Source: Rhodospirillaceae bacterium
GTDB taxonomy: Bacteria > Pseudomonadota > Alphaproteobacteria > UBA8366
Assembly: GCA_002722095.1 (NCBI GenBank)
Contig: PBKG01000007.1
Coordinates: 166,688 to 210,258 of the forward strand
Direction: 5' to 3'
DNA: 43,571 nucleotides
In this document: positions 1-8,533 of the stretch, piece after piece
Numbering within the stretch: the first letter of the stretch is position 1
Layout of the letters: every line of letters begins with the position of its first letter
Made by a program: the position numbers and the translations under genes
The notes under the pieces: model-generated
Seen by the model: only the letters and a program-made list of their open reading frames with translations
What the model was told of the DNA's origin: nothing
The model's database searches: none

Positions 1-1
1 T

Positions 2-403
2 GGCGTGGTCGGCTCTGCGCTCGCAGGCCGCGATCTCGGCAAGTTCACGCTCGCCATCATGGGCGATGGCGATTTCACCATGAACCCGGCCGCACTTTGG
101 TCGGCGGTTCATTACAAAATCCCGGTGCTGATCGTACTCCACAACAACAATTCCTTCGGCAATGACGAGGAGCATCAGCGCAAGCTCGCTCGCGAACGCG
201 ACCGCCCGACGGAAAACGCCTGGATCGGCCAGAAAATGATCGGCCCCGACGTAGATTTTTGTGGTGTCGCAAAGTCATACGGTGCAATCGGCTATGGCCC
301 GATCGTCAAGCCGGATGAAATTGCTCCAACGCTCGAAAAGGCGGTTGCCGATGTCGTGGCAGGCGGTGTCGCCCTTGTCGATATACGTACGGCGTTGAAC
401 TAA
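2..403 (+). CDS. Thiamine-diphosphate-dependent enzyme, C-terminal part (acetolactate synthase/benzoylformate decarboxylase-like), cut by the window edge
   Basis: The reading frame is open to the left edge, so this is only the last ~134 residues of a protein that is usually 500-600 aa. What remains is the C-terminal TPP-binding domain. The GDGDF motif with the Asn-rich LHNNNSFGND segment about 26 residues later is the GDG...NN signature that binds Mg2+ and the diphosphate of TPP. Family members decarboxylate 2-keto acids or condense them. The substrate cannot be told from this fragment, since the substrate-binding N-terminal half is missing. It does not resemble the C-terminus of sulfoacetaldehyde acetyltransferase as I remember it. 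A Rieske ferredoxin gene follows after 69 bases on the same strand, so the two may be co-transcribed. The GTG at 5 is an internal Val, not a start. Confidence 0.8.
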   Translation, partial: GVVGSALAGRDLGKFTLAIMGDGDFTMNPAALWSAVHYKIPVLIVLHNNNSFGNDEEHQRKLARERDRPTENAWIGQKMIGPDVDFCGVAKSYGAIGYGPIVKPDEIAPTLEKAVADVVAGGVALVDIRTALN

Positions 404-472
404 GTTCAGCGCACTTTTATAAGAGCGAAACTGAATTTGCCCAGCGGCACAGTCGCCTCAGGAGCGCGAAAC

Positions 473-787
473 GTGAGTGACGGACATTGGTATCAAGTAG
501 CCTCGGAAAGCGATATCCAGCCCGATGAGCCTATCAATGTTTACATCGGCGAGGACGACATCGCTCTCTACAATGTCGACGGTGAGATATTCGCCACTCA
601 CAACATATGCACCCATGTCTATGCGTCGCTCGCGAAGGGCTTTCAGGAAGGTGACGTCATCGAGTGCCCGCTCCATGATGGCCGCTTCAACATCAAAACC
701 GGCAAAGCACTCTGCCCGCCGGTCGAGCGGGATCTCAAAATTTATGAAACCCGGATCGAAGACGGCATGGTATTCGTCAAGGCGTAA
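473..787 (+). CDS. Rieske [2Fe-2S] ferredoxin (non-haem oxygenase electron carrier type)
   Basis: A small soluble protein of 104 aa. It carries both halves of the Rieske cluster-binding motif: CTHVYASL near residue 46 and CPLHDGRF near residue 65. These give two Cys and two His ligands with the C-x-H...C-x2-H spacing. Family members such as BphF or NdoA-type ferredoxins pass electrons from a flavoprotein reductase to a ring-hydroxylating oxygenase. The GTG at 473 is preferred because AGGAG lies at 460-464, 8 bases upstream; an in-frame TTG at 437 has no such site. The next gene, 15 bases on, is the matching reductase, so the pair forms a complete two-protein electron chain. The terminal oxygenase is not in the window. 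Confidence 0.9.
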   Translation: MSDGHWYQVASESDIQPDEPINVYIGEDDIALYNVDGEIFATHNICTHVYASLAKGFQEGDVIECPLHDGRFNIKTGKALCPPVERDLKIYETRIEDGMVFVKA

Positions 788-802
788 GGAGAGCCCCTAC
801 TA

Positions 803-2044
803 ATGACAACGAACGAACATTTCGTCATCGTCGGCGCCGGACACGCGGGAGGCGCGGCGGTCCAATCGCTGCGCGGATTTGGCCATGAAGGACCGATAAC
901 CCTGATCGGTGAAGAGCCGAGCCTACCCTACGAGCGCCCGCCCCTTTCGAAGGAGTTATTGCAAACGCCGGGCGGCGAAGGTTTCCGTTTGATGCGGGAC
1001 CAGGACTATTACGACGAAATGGACGTCAACCTTCATTTGAACAACGCGGCCACCACCATCGACGCCGATGCGCGCACCATCACGCTCGCGGATGGCGCCA
1101 CGGTCTCTTACGATAAACTACTGCTCACCACCGGCGGACAGGTACGCACTCTCGATGTGCCCGGCAGCGATCTCGCCGGCATCCATGTGCTCCGCACGAT
1201 CGAAGATAGCCGCGCTATCGAGGCCGCTCTCGCGACCGGTGGCAAAGTGGCTGTCGTTGGCGGTGGCTTCATCGGCCTCGAAGTGGCGGCGAGTGCCCGC
1301 GCACGCGGGTCCGAGGTAACCGTGATCGAAGCGATGCCCCAACTTATGGGCCGCTCGTTGCCCGATGATATTTCGGCGATGTTCCTCGATCTCCACCGCG
1401 CAAACGGCGTCGAGGTCAAACTCGGCGATGGGGTCACCAGTTTCGTGGGGACGGACAAGGTTTCCGGCGTCGAAACTGCGGCCGGCGAGACAATCGACGG
1501 CGATGCGGTCGTCGTCGGCATCGGTATCTCGCCCGAAACCTCGCTCGCCGAGAGCGCCGGGCTCGAAATCGACAACGGTATTGTGGTCGATGAGTTTGCC
1601 CGCACCTCGGATCCGAATATTTTCGCCGCCGGCGACAACACCAATCACTTCAACCCACGGCTTGGCCGCCGCATCCGATTGGAAGCATGGCTGAACGCAC
1701 AGGACCAGGCGTTGGCAGCAGCCCGATCCATGCGCGGTGATCTCAAGCCCTATGACAAAGTACCCTGGATGTGGACCGATCAGTTCGATGTCAATCTGCA
1801 GATGGCGGGTATGCCCACTGAGTGGGGCGAGCTGGTATATCGGGGCGATTTAGGCGACCGCGATTGCTGTGCCTTCCAATTGAAGGACGGGAAAGTCGAA
1901 GCGGCACTAACGATCAACCGGCCGCGGGATATGCGGGTGGCCCGGCGTATGATCAGCTCTGATGCGGTCTTTTCCGAAGCCGAGCTTGCCGACGATGATC
2001 TGTCGCTTCGCAAAATCCTAAAAGCTGCCAAGAGCCAAGAATAA
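803..2044 (+). CDS. FAD-dependent NAD(P)H:ferredoxin reductase (BphA4/rhodocoxin reductase family)
   Basis: 413 aa, the usual size for the class. The N-terminal FAD motif is IVGAGHAGG (residues ~8-16), the NAD(P) Rossmann motif VVGGGFIGLEVAA sits near residue 150, and a second FAD contact FAAGD lies near residue 274. The C-terminal reductase-type domain follows (WMWTDQFDVNLQMAG). The enzyme oxidises NAD(P)H and reduces a small iron-sulfur protein. The obvious partner is the Rieske ferredoxin immediately upstream. The ATG has an AAGGAG site at 786-791. The oxygenase or P450 that consumes the electrons is not visible and may lie left of the window. The MOSC gene follows 19 bases later on the same strand. 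Confidence 0.9.
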   Translation: MTTNEHFVIVGAGHAGGAAVQSLRGFGHEGPITLIGEEPSLPYERPPLSKELLQTPGGEGFRLMRDQDYYDEMDVNLHLNNAATTIDADARTITLADGATVSYDKLLLTTGGQVRTLDVPGSDLAGIHVLRTIEDSRAIEAALATGGKVAVVGGGFIGLEVAASARARGSEVTVIEAMPQLMGRSLPDDISAMFLDLHRANGVEVKLGDGVTSFVGTDKVSGVETAAGETIDGDAVVVGIGISPETSLAESAGLEIDNGIVVDEFARTSDPNIFAAGDNTNHFNPRLGRRIRLEAWLNAQDQALAAARSMRGDLKPYDKVPWMWTDQFDVNLQMAGMPTEWGELVYRGDLGDRDCCAFQLKDGKVEAALTINRPRDMRVARRMISSDAVFSEAELADDDLSLRKILKAAKSQE

Positions 2045-2063
2045 TCCAAAAGGAATCTTCACC

Positions 2064-2531
2064 ATGGCCGAAGGAAAAGTAATTTCTCTGCACACCACCG
2101 TACGGATGTCCGAATCCATGGACGAAGTGCGGTATCTGAAATGCATCGCCGGCAAAGGTATCGATGGCGACCGCTATTTGCTCGGCACCGGCACCTATTC
2201 GAAAAAGCCCGAACCGGGCCGCCAGCTCACCATCATCGAAATCGAAGAGTTGGAAGCATTGGAGAAAGTCGGTTTGCGTTGCACGGCGAACCAATCGCGC
2301 CGCAACGTTGTTTGCAAAGGCATTCGGTTGAACGATCTGGTAGGCAAGGAAATTATGGTCGGCGAGGTCCGGCTTATGGTTCATCGGCTTTGCCAGCCCT
2401 GTCTTTATCTGGAAAATAAGCTCGAGCAACCAGGGCTGAAAGACGCGCTCTGGGATAAAGGCGGGTTGAAATGCGAGATTTTATCGGATGGCGAGATCAA
2501 GCCGGATGACGTGATCAAATTGGCTGACTAA
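2064..2531 (+). CDS. MOSC domain-containing protein
   Basis: 155 aa, essentially one MOSC domain (molybdenum cofactor sulfurase C-terminal type). Typical elements are the GKGIDGDRY segment near residue 30, the QLTIIE strand, the RRNVV segment and the conserved Cys in LCQPCLYLE near residue 113. MOSC proteins bind or transfer the molybdenum cofactor or its sulfur, and some act in reduction of N-hydroxylated compounds. The specific role here is unknown. The ATG is preceded by AAAAGGA at 2048-2054. It is the last gene of the Rieske/reductase group, and its stop lies 2 bases from the stop of convergent ispG. A BisC-type molybdoenzyme is encoded 30 kb away, but no link can be shown. Confidence 0.85.
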   Translation: MAEGKVISLHTTVRMSESMDEVRYLKCIAGKGIDGDRYLLGTGTYSKKPEPGRQLTIIEIEELEALEKVGLRCTANQSRRNVVCKGIRLNDLVGKEIMVGEVRLMVHRLCQPCLYLENKLEQPGLKDALWDKGGLKCEILSDGEIKPDDVIKLAD

Positions 2532-2533
2532 TC

Positions 2534-3790
2534 CTACTCTGCCGCCTGCTGCTTTCCGTCTCCGCTGCCGTAGCGGCTTTTGACGTAGTTCTCGACGATT
2601 TCCTGGAACTCTTCGGCGATGTTCGCGCCGCGAAGTGTCATCGCCTTTTCGCCGTCGATGAAGACCGGCGCTGCCGGCTGCTCACCGGTGCCGGGCAGGC
2701 TGATACCGATATCCGCATGCTTGCTTTCGCCAGGACCATTAACGATGCAGCCCATCACCGCGAGGTTCAAATCCTCGACACCGGGATAGTCTTCGCGCCA
2801 TTCGGGCATCCGCTCGCGAACATAGCTCTGAATTTTTCCGGCCAAGGTCTGGAACACCGTACTCGTGGTCCGTCCGCAGCCGGGACACGCGGTCACCAAT
2901 GGCATGAAAGAGCGAAGACCCATCGTCTGCAGAACTTCTTGCGCCACGACCACTTCTTGAGTGCGATCGCCACCGGGCTCCGGCGTCAACGAAATACGGA
3001 TCGTATCGCCAATGCCCTGCTGTAAGAGAACCGAGAGCGCCGCCGTCGAGGCAACAATACCTTTCGATCCCATGCCGGCCTCGGTCAATCCGAGGTGAAG
3101 CGCGTAGTCGCTGCGTGCGGCCAACTTTTCATAAGCTGCGACCATGCCCTGCACTTCACTCACCTTACAGGACAGAATGATCTTTTCCTTCGGCATACCG
3201 AGTTCTTCGGCGCGCTGGGCGTTCGACAATGCGGACGCGACCAGAGCTTCGTGAGTGACCTCGGCTGCATCCAACGGATTTTCGGACTTGGCGTTCTCGT
3301 CCATCATCTCGACCACGAGTTCCTGATCGAGACTGCCCCAATTGACGCCGATACGAACCGGGCGGTCGTATTTCAACGCCACATCGATCATGGTCGAGAA
3401 TTGGCTCTCGCGCTTGGCGCGAAAACCCACATTGCCGGGATTGATACGGTATTTCGCCAGCGCCTCGGCGCATTCGGGATATTTGGTCAGAAGTTTATGG
3501 CCGATGTAGTGGAAATCACCCACCAGCGGGACATCCATACCCCACTTGTCGAGCTTGTCGCGAATATAGGGAACCGCCGCGGCAGCCTCGTCACGGTCGA
3601 CTGTGATGCGAACAATCTCCGAGCCTGCACGATGAAGATCGGCGATCTGTTGCGCGGTCCCATCCGCATCGGCGGTATCGGTATTCGTCATCGACTGCAC
3701 CACTATCGGTGCGTCGCCGCCGACGACGACATCGCCGATCTTGACGCCTACGCTATTGCGCCTGGGAGCTACTCCTGAATTCGCGGACAT
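2534..3790 (-). CDS. ispG: 4-hydroxy-3-methylbut-2-en-1-yl diphosphate synthase
   Basis: 418 aa. It catalyses the penultimate MEP-pathway step: reductive ring opening of methylerythritol cyclodiphosphate to HMBPP with a [4Fe-4S] cluster. The N-terminal TIM-barrel start is clear ([15 protein letters not shown]), and the C-terminal cluster ligands appear in CPGCGRTT and CIVNGPGE. It is longer than the E. coli enzyme, as is common in alphaproteobacteria. The gene is divergent from hpnC, with about 80 bases between starts, and it is the first of three MEP genes in the hopanoid locus (with dxs and ispH). This suggests matched supply of isoprenoid precursors. Its 3' end nearly touches the MOSC gene. 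Confidence 0.97.
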   Translation of the reverse strand: MSANSGVAPRRNSVGVKIGDVVVGGDAPIVVQSMTNTDTADADGTAQQIADLHRAGSEIVRITVDRDEAAAAVPYIRDKLDKWGMDVPLVGDFHYIGHKLLTKYPECAEALAKYRINPGNVGFRAKRESQFSTMIDVALKYDRPVRIGVNWGSLDQELVVEMMDENAKSENPLDAAEVTHEALVASALSNAQRAEELGMPKEKIILSCKVSEVQGMVAAYEKLAARSDYALHLGLTEAGMGSKGIVASTAALSVLLQQGIGDTIRISLTPEPGGDRTQEVVVAQEVLQTMGLRSFMPLVTACPGCGRTTSTVFQTLAGKIQSYVRERMPEWREDYPGVEDLNLAVMGCIVNGPGESKHADIGISLPGTGEQPAAPVFIDGEKAMTLRGANIAEEFQEIVENYVKSRYGSGDGKQQAAE

Positions 3791-3872
3791 ACCGACTGGC
3801 CTATCTATCCCTTCGTTCCGCCTCAGTGGATAACATAATTAAGTTACCATTTTTATGCTAAATACATGTGCC

Positions 3873-4727
3873 ATGACCGAGGCGACTTTGACAACAGCAG
3901 AAACGCCATCAGGCAAAGGAGCCGGCGACGAAAATTTCCCCGTCGGCTCGATCTTTTTGCCCGCTAAGTTACGGCCACATATTGCAATTTTCTATGCCTA
4001 TGCGCGAGCGATCGACGATGTAGCCGACAATTCCGACCTGCAACCTGAGGAGAAAGTTCGCCGATTGGACGGTTTCGATCAGGCGATGTTGGGCCAAACG
4101 GACGATCCCGCGTATCAGAAAGCCCATGCGATCCGGGCCAGTCTCGAAACCTGCGGGGTTACCATAAAGCATTGTCGCGACTTGATAATTGCCTTCAAAC
4201 AGGATGCAACCAAGCTGCGCTACGACGATTGGCCGGATTTAATAAATTATTGCGACCATTCCGCCGCGCCAGTCGGCCGATATCTACTAGATATGCATGG
4301 AGAAGACCCGGCCGGTTATGACGCCAGCGACGCGCTTTGCAATGCCTTACAGGTCCTTAACCACTTGCAGGACTGTCAGGACGATTACCAAGAGATGAAC
4401 CGTGTCTATTTGCCGCAGGATTGGCTTGCGGAAGCCGGTGCAACTGTTGAACAGCTAGACGGAGAGGCTGCCACCGCCGGCTTGCGGCAGGTGATGGATA
4501 AATGCCTCGATGGCACCGACGAATTGCTCGACCTTGCAGATACACTGCCCGGCAGGCTCAAGAGCCGAAGGCTGGCCATGGAATCCGCTACCATTGTCCG
4601 CATCGCCCACAAGTTGTCAGCGGAACTGCGGGCCCGCGATCCCATCGCCGAACGGATTGAGCTGACCAAACCGCAATTCCTCAGCTGCTGCCTCGCTGGC
4701 TTCTGGCAAGGCTTACGTGGCGCCTGA
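3873..4727 (+). CDS. hpnC: Hydroxysqualene synthase HpnC (squalene/phytoene synthase family)
   Basis: About 284 aa from ATG 3873; an in-frame ATG at 3855 is also possible and neither has a clear ribosome site. HpnC converts presqualene diphosphate to hydroxysqualene, the second step of the HpnD-HpnC-HpnE route from farnesyl diphosphate to squalene. The family hallmark KGAGDENFPVGS is at the N-terminus. The first aspartate-rich motif is AIDDVADN, and the second region is DCQDDYQEMNRVYLPQ. The strand continues with a glutaredoxin gene, dxs, hpnD, hpnE, shc and hpnG, which fits squalene and hopene synthesis. HpnC and HpnD are told apart here by the GDENFPVGS segment and gene order. Confidence 0.93.
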   Translation: MTEATLTTAETPSGKGAGDENFPVGSIFLPAKLRPHIAIFYAYARAIDDVADNSDLQPEEKVRRLDGFDQAMLGQTDDPAYQKAHAIRASLETCGVTIKHCRDLIIAFKQDATKLRYDDWPDLINYCDHSAAPVGRYLLDMHGEDPAGYDASDALCNALQVLNHLQDCQDDYQEMNRVYLPQDWLAEAGATVEQLDGEAATAGLRQVMDKCLDGTDELLDLADTLPGRLKSRRLAMESATIVRIAHKLSAELRARDPIAERIELTKPQFLSCCLAGFWQGLRGA

Positions 4728-4843
4728 TCACAAAAACTCCCATTTGCTCAAACACCCGTGAGGTAGGCTGGTAGTGATGTTTCGCCTCCGCTAGGCTCGT
4801 TTCCGTTCGCAATCGCGATCGATTTCCGCGAAAGGATGAAGCG

Positions 4844-5479
4844 ATGTCCGATGATCCAATCAAAGTCACCCTTTTCAAATGGGCCGGCGCCTGGGGGCCC
4901 TTCAAAGTCAATATCCCGTGCGGGGAATGCTCGCTGACCAAGGATGTAATCCAGGATACCTTCGATACCGAACTTGCCGGCGTTAATGTAGAACTCGACG
5001 AGCGCGAATGGCTGAGCGAATGGTGGAAGCCGCTGCCCAAAGGCGGCTGGCACGCGCCAATCGTCATGGTGGAAGATAAAATTGTTAGCCAGGGACACGC
5101 CCTCAATCGCGGCGTCCTCACCGAGGCGATTATCGATGCTCACGCCAAGCGGACAAAGGTCAAGGGCACGCATATTTACGGCAAAGAGACCTGTCCGCAC
5201 TGCAAGCGCGCAAAAGGGTATATGGACGACGCAAAAATTCCCTACGAGTATCACGATGTGGTGCGCGAACCGCGGGCGCTTTATGAAATGCTGGCGCGGG
5301 TGAAGCCCATCGTCGGGCCCAAAACACCCATAACCGTACCGCAAATTTGGATACATGGAGCGTATATCGGCGGCGCGGACCAACTTTCCGAAGCCGTCGA
5401 AACTAAGGTCGAGCCAAATCCCGATCGCGGTCAATGTTCCATGTCACCCGGACGCGGAGAAGCATACATCCCGGCATGA
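4844..5479 (+). CDS. Two-domain thioredoxin-fold/glutaredoxin protein
   Basis: 211 aa with two thioredoxin-like halves. The N-terminal half has a CGEC motif near residue 26 and a cis-Pro-like HAPIVMVEDK strand. The C-terminal half (from ~residue 105) is glutaredoxin-like, with HIYGKETCPHC, and TVPQIWIHGAYIGG as the cis-Pro and glutathione-site segment. The active site is CPHC rather than CPYC. Such proteins reduce disulfides or carry Fe-S clusters with glutathione; the substrate is unknown. The gene lies between hpnC and dxs on the same strand. The locus encodes three [4Fe-4S] enzymes (IspG, IspH, HpnH), so a role in their cluster maintenance is possible but inferred. The ATG has GAAAGGA about 8 bases upstream. 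Confidence 0.85.
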   Translation: MSDDPIKVTLFKWAGAWGPFKVNIPCGECSLTKDVIQDTFDTELAGVNVELDEREWLSEWWKPLPKGGWHAPIVMVEDKIVSQGHALNRGVLTEAIIDAHAKRTKVKGTHIYGKETCPHCKRAKGYMDDAKIPYEYHDVVREPRALYEMLARVKPIVGPKTPITVPQIWIHGAYIGGADQLSEAVETKVEPNPDRGQCSMSPGRGEAYIPA

Positions 5480-5628
5480 TAGCCTTAATAAGCGCCTAAA
5501 ACTGTTGCCGTACGGCGCGGAAAACGCTATCTCGGCTGGTGAATTTTGGTGCGAATCTGTTAGGATTGGCCCAACGAGGCGTAGGAGTTGGAAAACAAGC
5601 GCACAGTTATTGCGTTTGTTATTGATTC

Positions 5629-5642
5629 TTAGGCATAAATTG
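5629..5642 (+). promoter_or_regulatory. TTAGGCATAAATTG motif upstream of dxs, shared with shc leader
   Basis: The 14-mer TTAGGCATAAATTG lies 66 bases before the dxs start. A near copy (TTAGGCATAATTG) lies at 9822-9834, before shc. It may be a shared operator or part of a promoter in front of two isoprenoid genes. Two copies could be chance, so confidence is low. The rest of the 229-base gap 5480-5708 shows no gene, no clear terminator and no convincing -35/-10 pair. Confidence 0.25.
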
Positions 5643-5708
5643 AGGATGAACGTCTAATCGCAAGACGCGAGTCATGGACGAACCGTCCCAACAGCGGGAG
5701 CAATTATC

Positions 5709-7628
5709 GTGGCTGTCGAAACGCCCTTACTGGACCGGATTAAATATCCAGCCGATCTGCGGGAATTTCCCGAAGAAGACCTGCGCCAAATTGCCGACGA
5801 GTTGCGCGCAGAGCTTGTCGATGCAGTATCGCAGACCGGCGGACATCTGGGCGCCAGCTTGGGCGTTGTCGAGCTCACCACCGCGATCCACTATATCTTC
5901 AATACGCCCGACGACATCCTTATCTGGGACGTCGGCCATCAATGTTATCCGCACAAGATCTTGACCGGCCGCCGCGACCGAATTCGTACAATTCGTCAAA
6001 AGGACGGCCTTTCCGGATTCACCAAGCGTGCGGAAAGCGAGTACGACCCGTTCGGCGCGGCGCATTCTTCGACTTCGATTTCCGCAGGGCTCGGCTTCGC
6101 ACAGGGGCGCGATTTTTCAGGTAAGGATAATGATGTGGTTTGTGTCATCGGCGACGGCTCGATGACCGCTGGCATGGCTTATGAGGCGATGAATAATGCG
6201 GGTGCCAATGGCAACCGGATGATCGTTGTTCTGAATGATAATGAAATGTCGATCGCGCCTCCTGTCGGTGCGCTGAACAATTATTTGACCCGTCTGTTGT
6301 CCTCCAAACAATATCGTGGATTGCGGGAGCTCGGGCGCGATATTGCCGAAAAACTTCCGCACCCGATCGAAATGGCCGCCAAACGCGCTGAAGAATACGC
6401 TCGTGGCATGTTCACCGGCGGAACTTTGTTTGAAGAACTCGGCTTCTACTATGTCGGGCCCATCGATGGCCATAACCTCGATCATTTGGTGCCGGTCCTG
6501 AAGAACCTGAAAGAGTCCGAGTTGCCGGGCCCCGTGCTGCTGCACGCGGTCACCGTCAAAGGTAAGGGCTACGAACCGGCAGAAAAAAGTTATCACCGGT
6601 ATCATGGCGTTGCCTCCTTCGATGTTTCCAGCGGTGAGCAGAACAAAGGTAAATCCAACGCACCGGCCTACACCAAGGTCTTTGCGGAAAGCCTCATTAA
6701 GCACGCCAACGAGGACGATAAGATCGTCGGTTTGACCGGCGCGATGCCGGACGGCACAGGAATGGATCTATTCGAAAAGGTGCATCCGGACCGTATGTTC
6801 GATGTCGGCATCGCCGAACAACATGCGGTGACCTTTGCCGGCGGACTTGCGGCCGAAGGCTACAAGCCCTTTGCGGCGATTTACTCCACATTCCTCCAGC
6901 GTGCTTACGATCAAGTGGTGCACGACATAGCAATCCAAAACTTGCCGGTCCGTTTTGCGATCGACCGTGCGGGGCTCGTCGGTGCCGACGGGCAAACCCA
7001 TGCCGGGTCTTTCGATATCACCTATCTTGGCTGCTTGCCGAATTTCGTACTGATGGCCTGCGCCGACGAAGCAGAGCTTTGTCATATGGTCGCAACAGCG
7101 GTTGCCCACGATGACGGCCCCATCGCATTCCGCTTTCCACGCGGCGAATCGGTTGGCGTCGAGATGCCCGAAATCGGCGACGTATTGGAAATCGGAAAGG
7201 GCCGTATTCTGCGCGAAGGCACCAAGGTCGCAATCCTCTCCTACGGCGGACGCATGGTCGAGGTACAAAAAGCCGCTGACGAACTTGAAGCCAAAGGACT
7301 TTCGACCACGGTCGCCGACGCACGTTTTGCCAAACCCATGGATACGGACCTGGTCGAACGACTGGCGAAAGAGCATGAAGTCCTGCTCACCATTGAGGAA
7401 GGCGCCATTGGCGGCTTCGCAACCCGCGTAATGGATCATTTGATCCGAAACGATCTCATCCCAGCCGGTCTCAAAATCCGTCCGATGACCTTGCCCGACA
7501 AGTTCCAAGATCAAGCTAGCCCTTACGACATGTACGAGGAAGCCGAACTCAATGCGCGCCACATTACGGCTACGGCACTGGCCGCGCTCGGCGAGGAAGT
7601 CGTGCCGGAAGAATCTCAACGGGCTTAG
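5709..7628 (+). CDS. dxs: 1-deoxy-D-xylulose-5-phosphate synthase
   Basis: 639 aa, full length. It condenses pyruvate with glyceraldehyde 3-phosphate, the first and often flux-controlling MEP step, in the cytoplasm. The N-terminal domain has [14 protein letters not shown] and [12 protein letters not shown]. The TPP motif is [18 protein letters not shown] near residue 150. The second domain has the catalytic Glu region VGIAEQHAV near residue 366, and a C-terminal transketolase domain follows. Translation starts at GTG 5709 with GGGAG at 5696-5700. hpnD follows after 33 bases, so dxs is probably co-transcribed with the squalene genes. This linkage of a rate-setting precursor enzyme to hopanoid genes is a notable feature of the locus. 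Confidence 0.97.
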   Translation: MAVETPLLDRIKYPADLREFPEEDLRQIADELRAELVDAVSQTGGHLGASLGVVELTTAIHYIFNTPDDILIWDVGHQCYPHKILTGRRDRIRTIRQKDGLSGFTKRAESEYDPFGAAHSSTSISAGLGFAQGRDFSGKDNDVVCVIGDGSMTAGMAYEAMNNAGANGNRMIVVLNDNEMSIAPPVGALNNYLTRLLSSKQYRGLRELGRDIAEKLPHPIEMAAKRAEEYARGMFTGGTLFEELGFYYVGPIDGHNLDHLVPVLKNLKESELPGPVLLHAVTVKGKGYEPAEKSYHRYHGVASFDVSSGEQNKGKSNAPAYTKVFAESLIKHANEDDKIVGLTGAMPDGTGMDLFEKVHPDRMFDVGIAEQHAVTFAGGLAAEGYKPFAAIYSTFLQRAYDQVVHDIAIQNLPVRFAIDRAGLVGADGQTHAGSFDITYLGCLPNFVLMACADEAELCHMVATAVAHDDGPIAFRFPRGESVGVEMPEIGDVLEIGKGRILREGTKVAILSYGGRMVEVQKAADELEAKGLSTTVADARFAKPMDTDLVERLAKEHEVLLTIEEGAIGGFATRVMDHLIRNDLIPAGLKIRPMTLPDKFQDQASPYDMYEEAELNARHITATALAALGEEVVPEESQRA

Positions 7629-7661
7629 AATCACCGCCCCTTGACGGGCCAGAGGTTAGCC

Positions 7662-8528
7662 GTGGCGGAGATTTCCCAACCAACCGAAAGTCTGGAATCC
7701 GCCTGGGAGCATGTGCACCAGGTCGCGGAAGCCTCCGGCTCATCCTTCATCAGTGGAATGAAAGTGCTGCCCGAGGAGAGGCGAAAAGCGATGTATGCGA
7801 TTTACGCCTATTGCCGCGAAATCGACGATATCGCCGACGATCCCCTTCCCTATTCGGAAAAGAAAACCGCGCTCGCCGACTGGCGGGCTGAAATCGACGC
7901 GCTCTATGCTGGCGCTCCGTCAAAACCGACCGCCCGGGCCCTATTAGGTCCAGTGAACGAATACGAATTACGGAAAGAAGATTTTGTCGCCCTGATCGAT
8001 GGCATGGATATGGATGCGCAAGACGACCTGCGAGCGCCTTCGATGGAGGAGCTCAAGCTCTATTGCGCGAGAGTTGCCGGTGCCGTCGGCTTGCTGTCGG
8101 TCAGAGTTTTCGGCGAAACCCACCCCGCAAGGGACAATGTCGCGCTCTCGCTCGGTCTCGCCCTGCAGCTGACCAATATTCTACGCGACGTGCGCGAAGA
8201 TGCCGATCGCGGTCGGCTATATTTGCCCCGCGAGTTATTGGAAAAACATGGCATCGAAAGCGACGAGCCTGACACCGTCTTAACCCACCCGAATATCGGA
8301 TCCTTATGCGATGAGCTTGCGGATATGGCCGAGCAAAGCTTCTCGGAAGCGGTCTCGGCGATGAATAAATGCAGCAAGAAAGCAATGCGACCGGCAATCG
8401 TGATGATGCATGTCTACCACGCCATCCTGGATAAATTGCGCGCGCGCGGTTGGCAGCGACTTGCCGAACCAGTCAAGGTTTCGAAGTTTAAGAAGCTTTG
8501 GATCGTCCTTCGTTACGGGGTTTTCTAG
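7662..8528 (+). CDS. hpnD: Presqualene diphosphate synthase HpnD
   Basis: 288 aa from GTG 7662, chosen because AGAGG at 7651-7655 sits 6 bases upstream; an in-frame TTG at 7641 is less likely. HpnD joins two farnesyl diphosphates into presqualene diphosphate, the committed squalene step. The squalene/phytoene synthase signatures are present: SSFISGMKVLP at the N-terminus, the first Asp-rich motif CREIDDIADDP near residue 54, and the second, NILRDVREDADRGRLYLP, near residue 170. It lies between dxs and hpnE; its stop is 5 bases from the hpnE start. The standard HpnD length and gene order make the call firm. Confidence 0.95.
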   Translation: MAEISQPTESLESAWEHVHQVAEASGSSFISGMKVLPEERRKAMYAIYAYCREIDDIADDPLPYSEKKTALADWRAEIDALYAGAPSKPTARALLGPVNEYELRKEDFVALIDGMDMDAQDDLRAPSMEELKLYCARVAGAVGLLSVRVFGETHPARDNVALSLGLALQLTNILRDVREDADRGRLYLPRELLEKHGIESDEPDTVLTHPNIGSLCDELADMAEQSFSEAVSAMNKCSKKAMRPAIVMMHVYHAILDKLRARGWQRLAEPVKVSKFKKLWIVLRYGVF

Positions 8529-8533
8529 CAGTT

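Noticed and set aside
2..403. Sulfoacetaldehyde acetyltransferase (Xsc) C-terminus
   Set aside because: The segment after GDGDF does not resemble the Xsc C-terminus as I remember it; it is closer to acetolactate synthase-like enzymes.
3095..3778. 227-codon plus-strand frame inside ispG
   Set aside because: Antisense shadow; ispG on the other strand carries all expected motifs.
5480..5708. A small RNA or riboswitch upstream of dxs
   Set aside because: No TPP-riboswitch core, no strong stem with a T-run, and no conserved element I could name.
6768..7634. 288-codon minus-strand frame inside dxs
   Set aside because: Antisense shadow of a fully conserved dxs; no recognisable domain.
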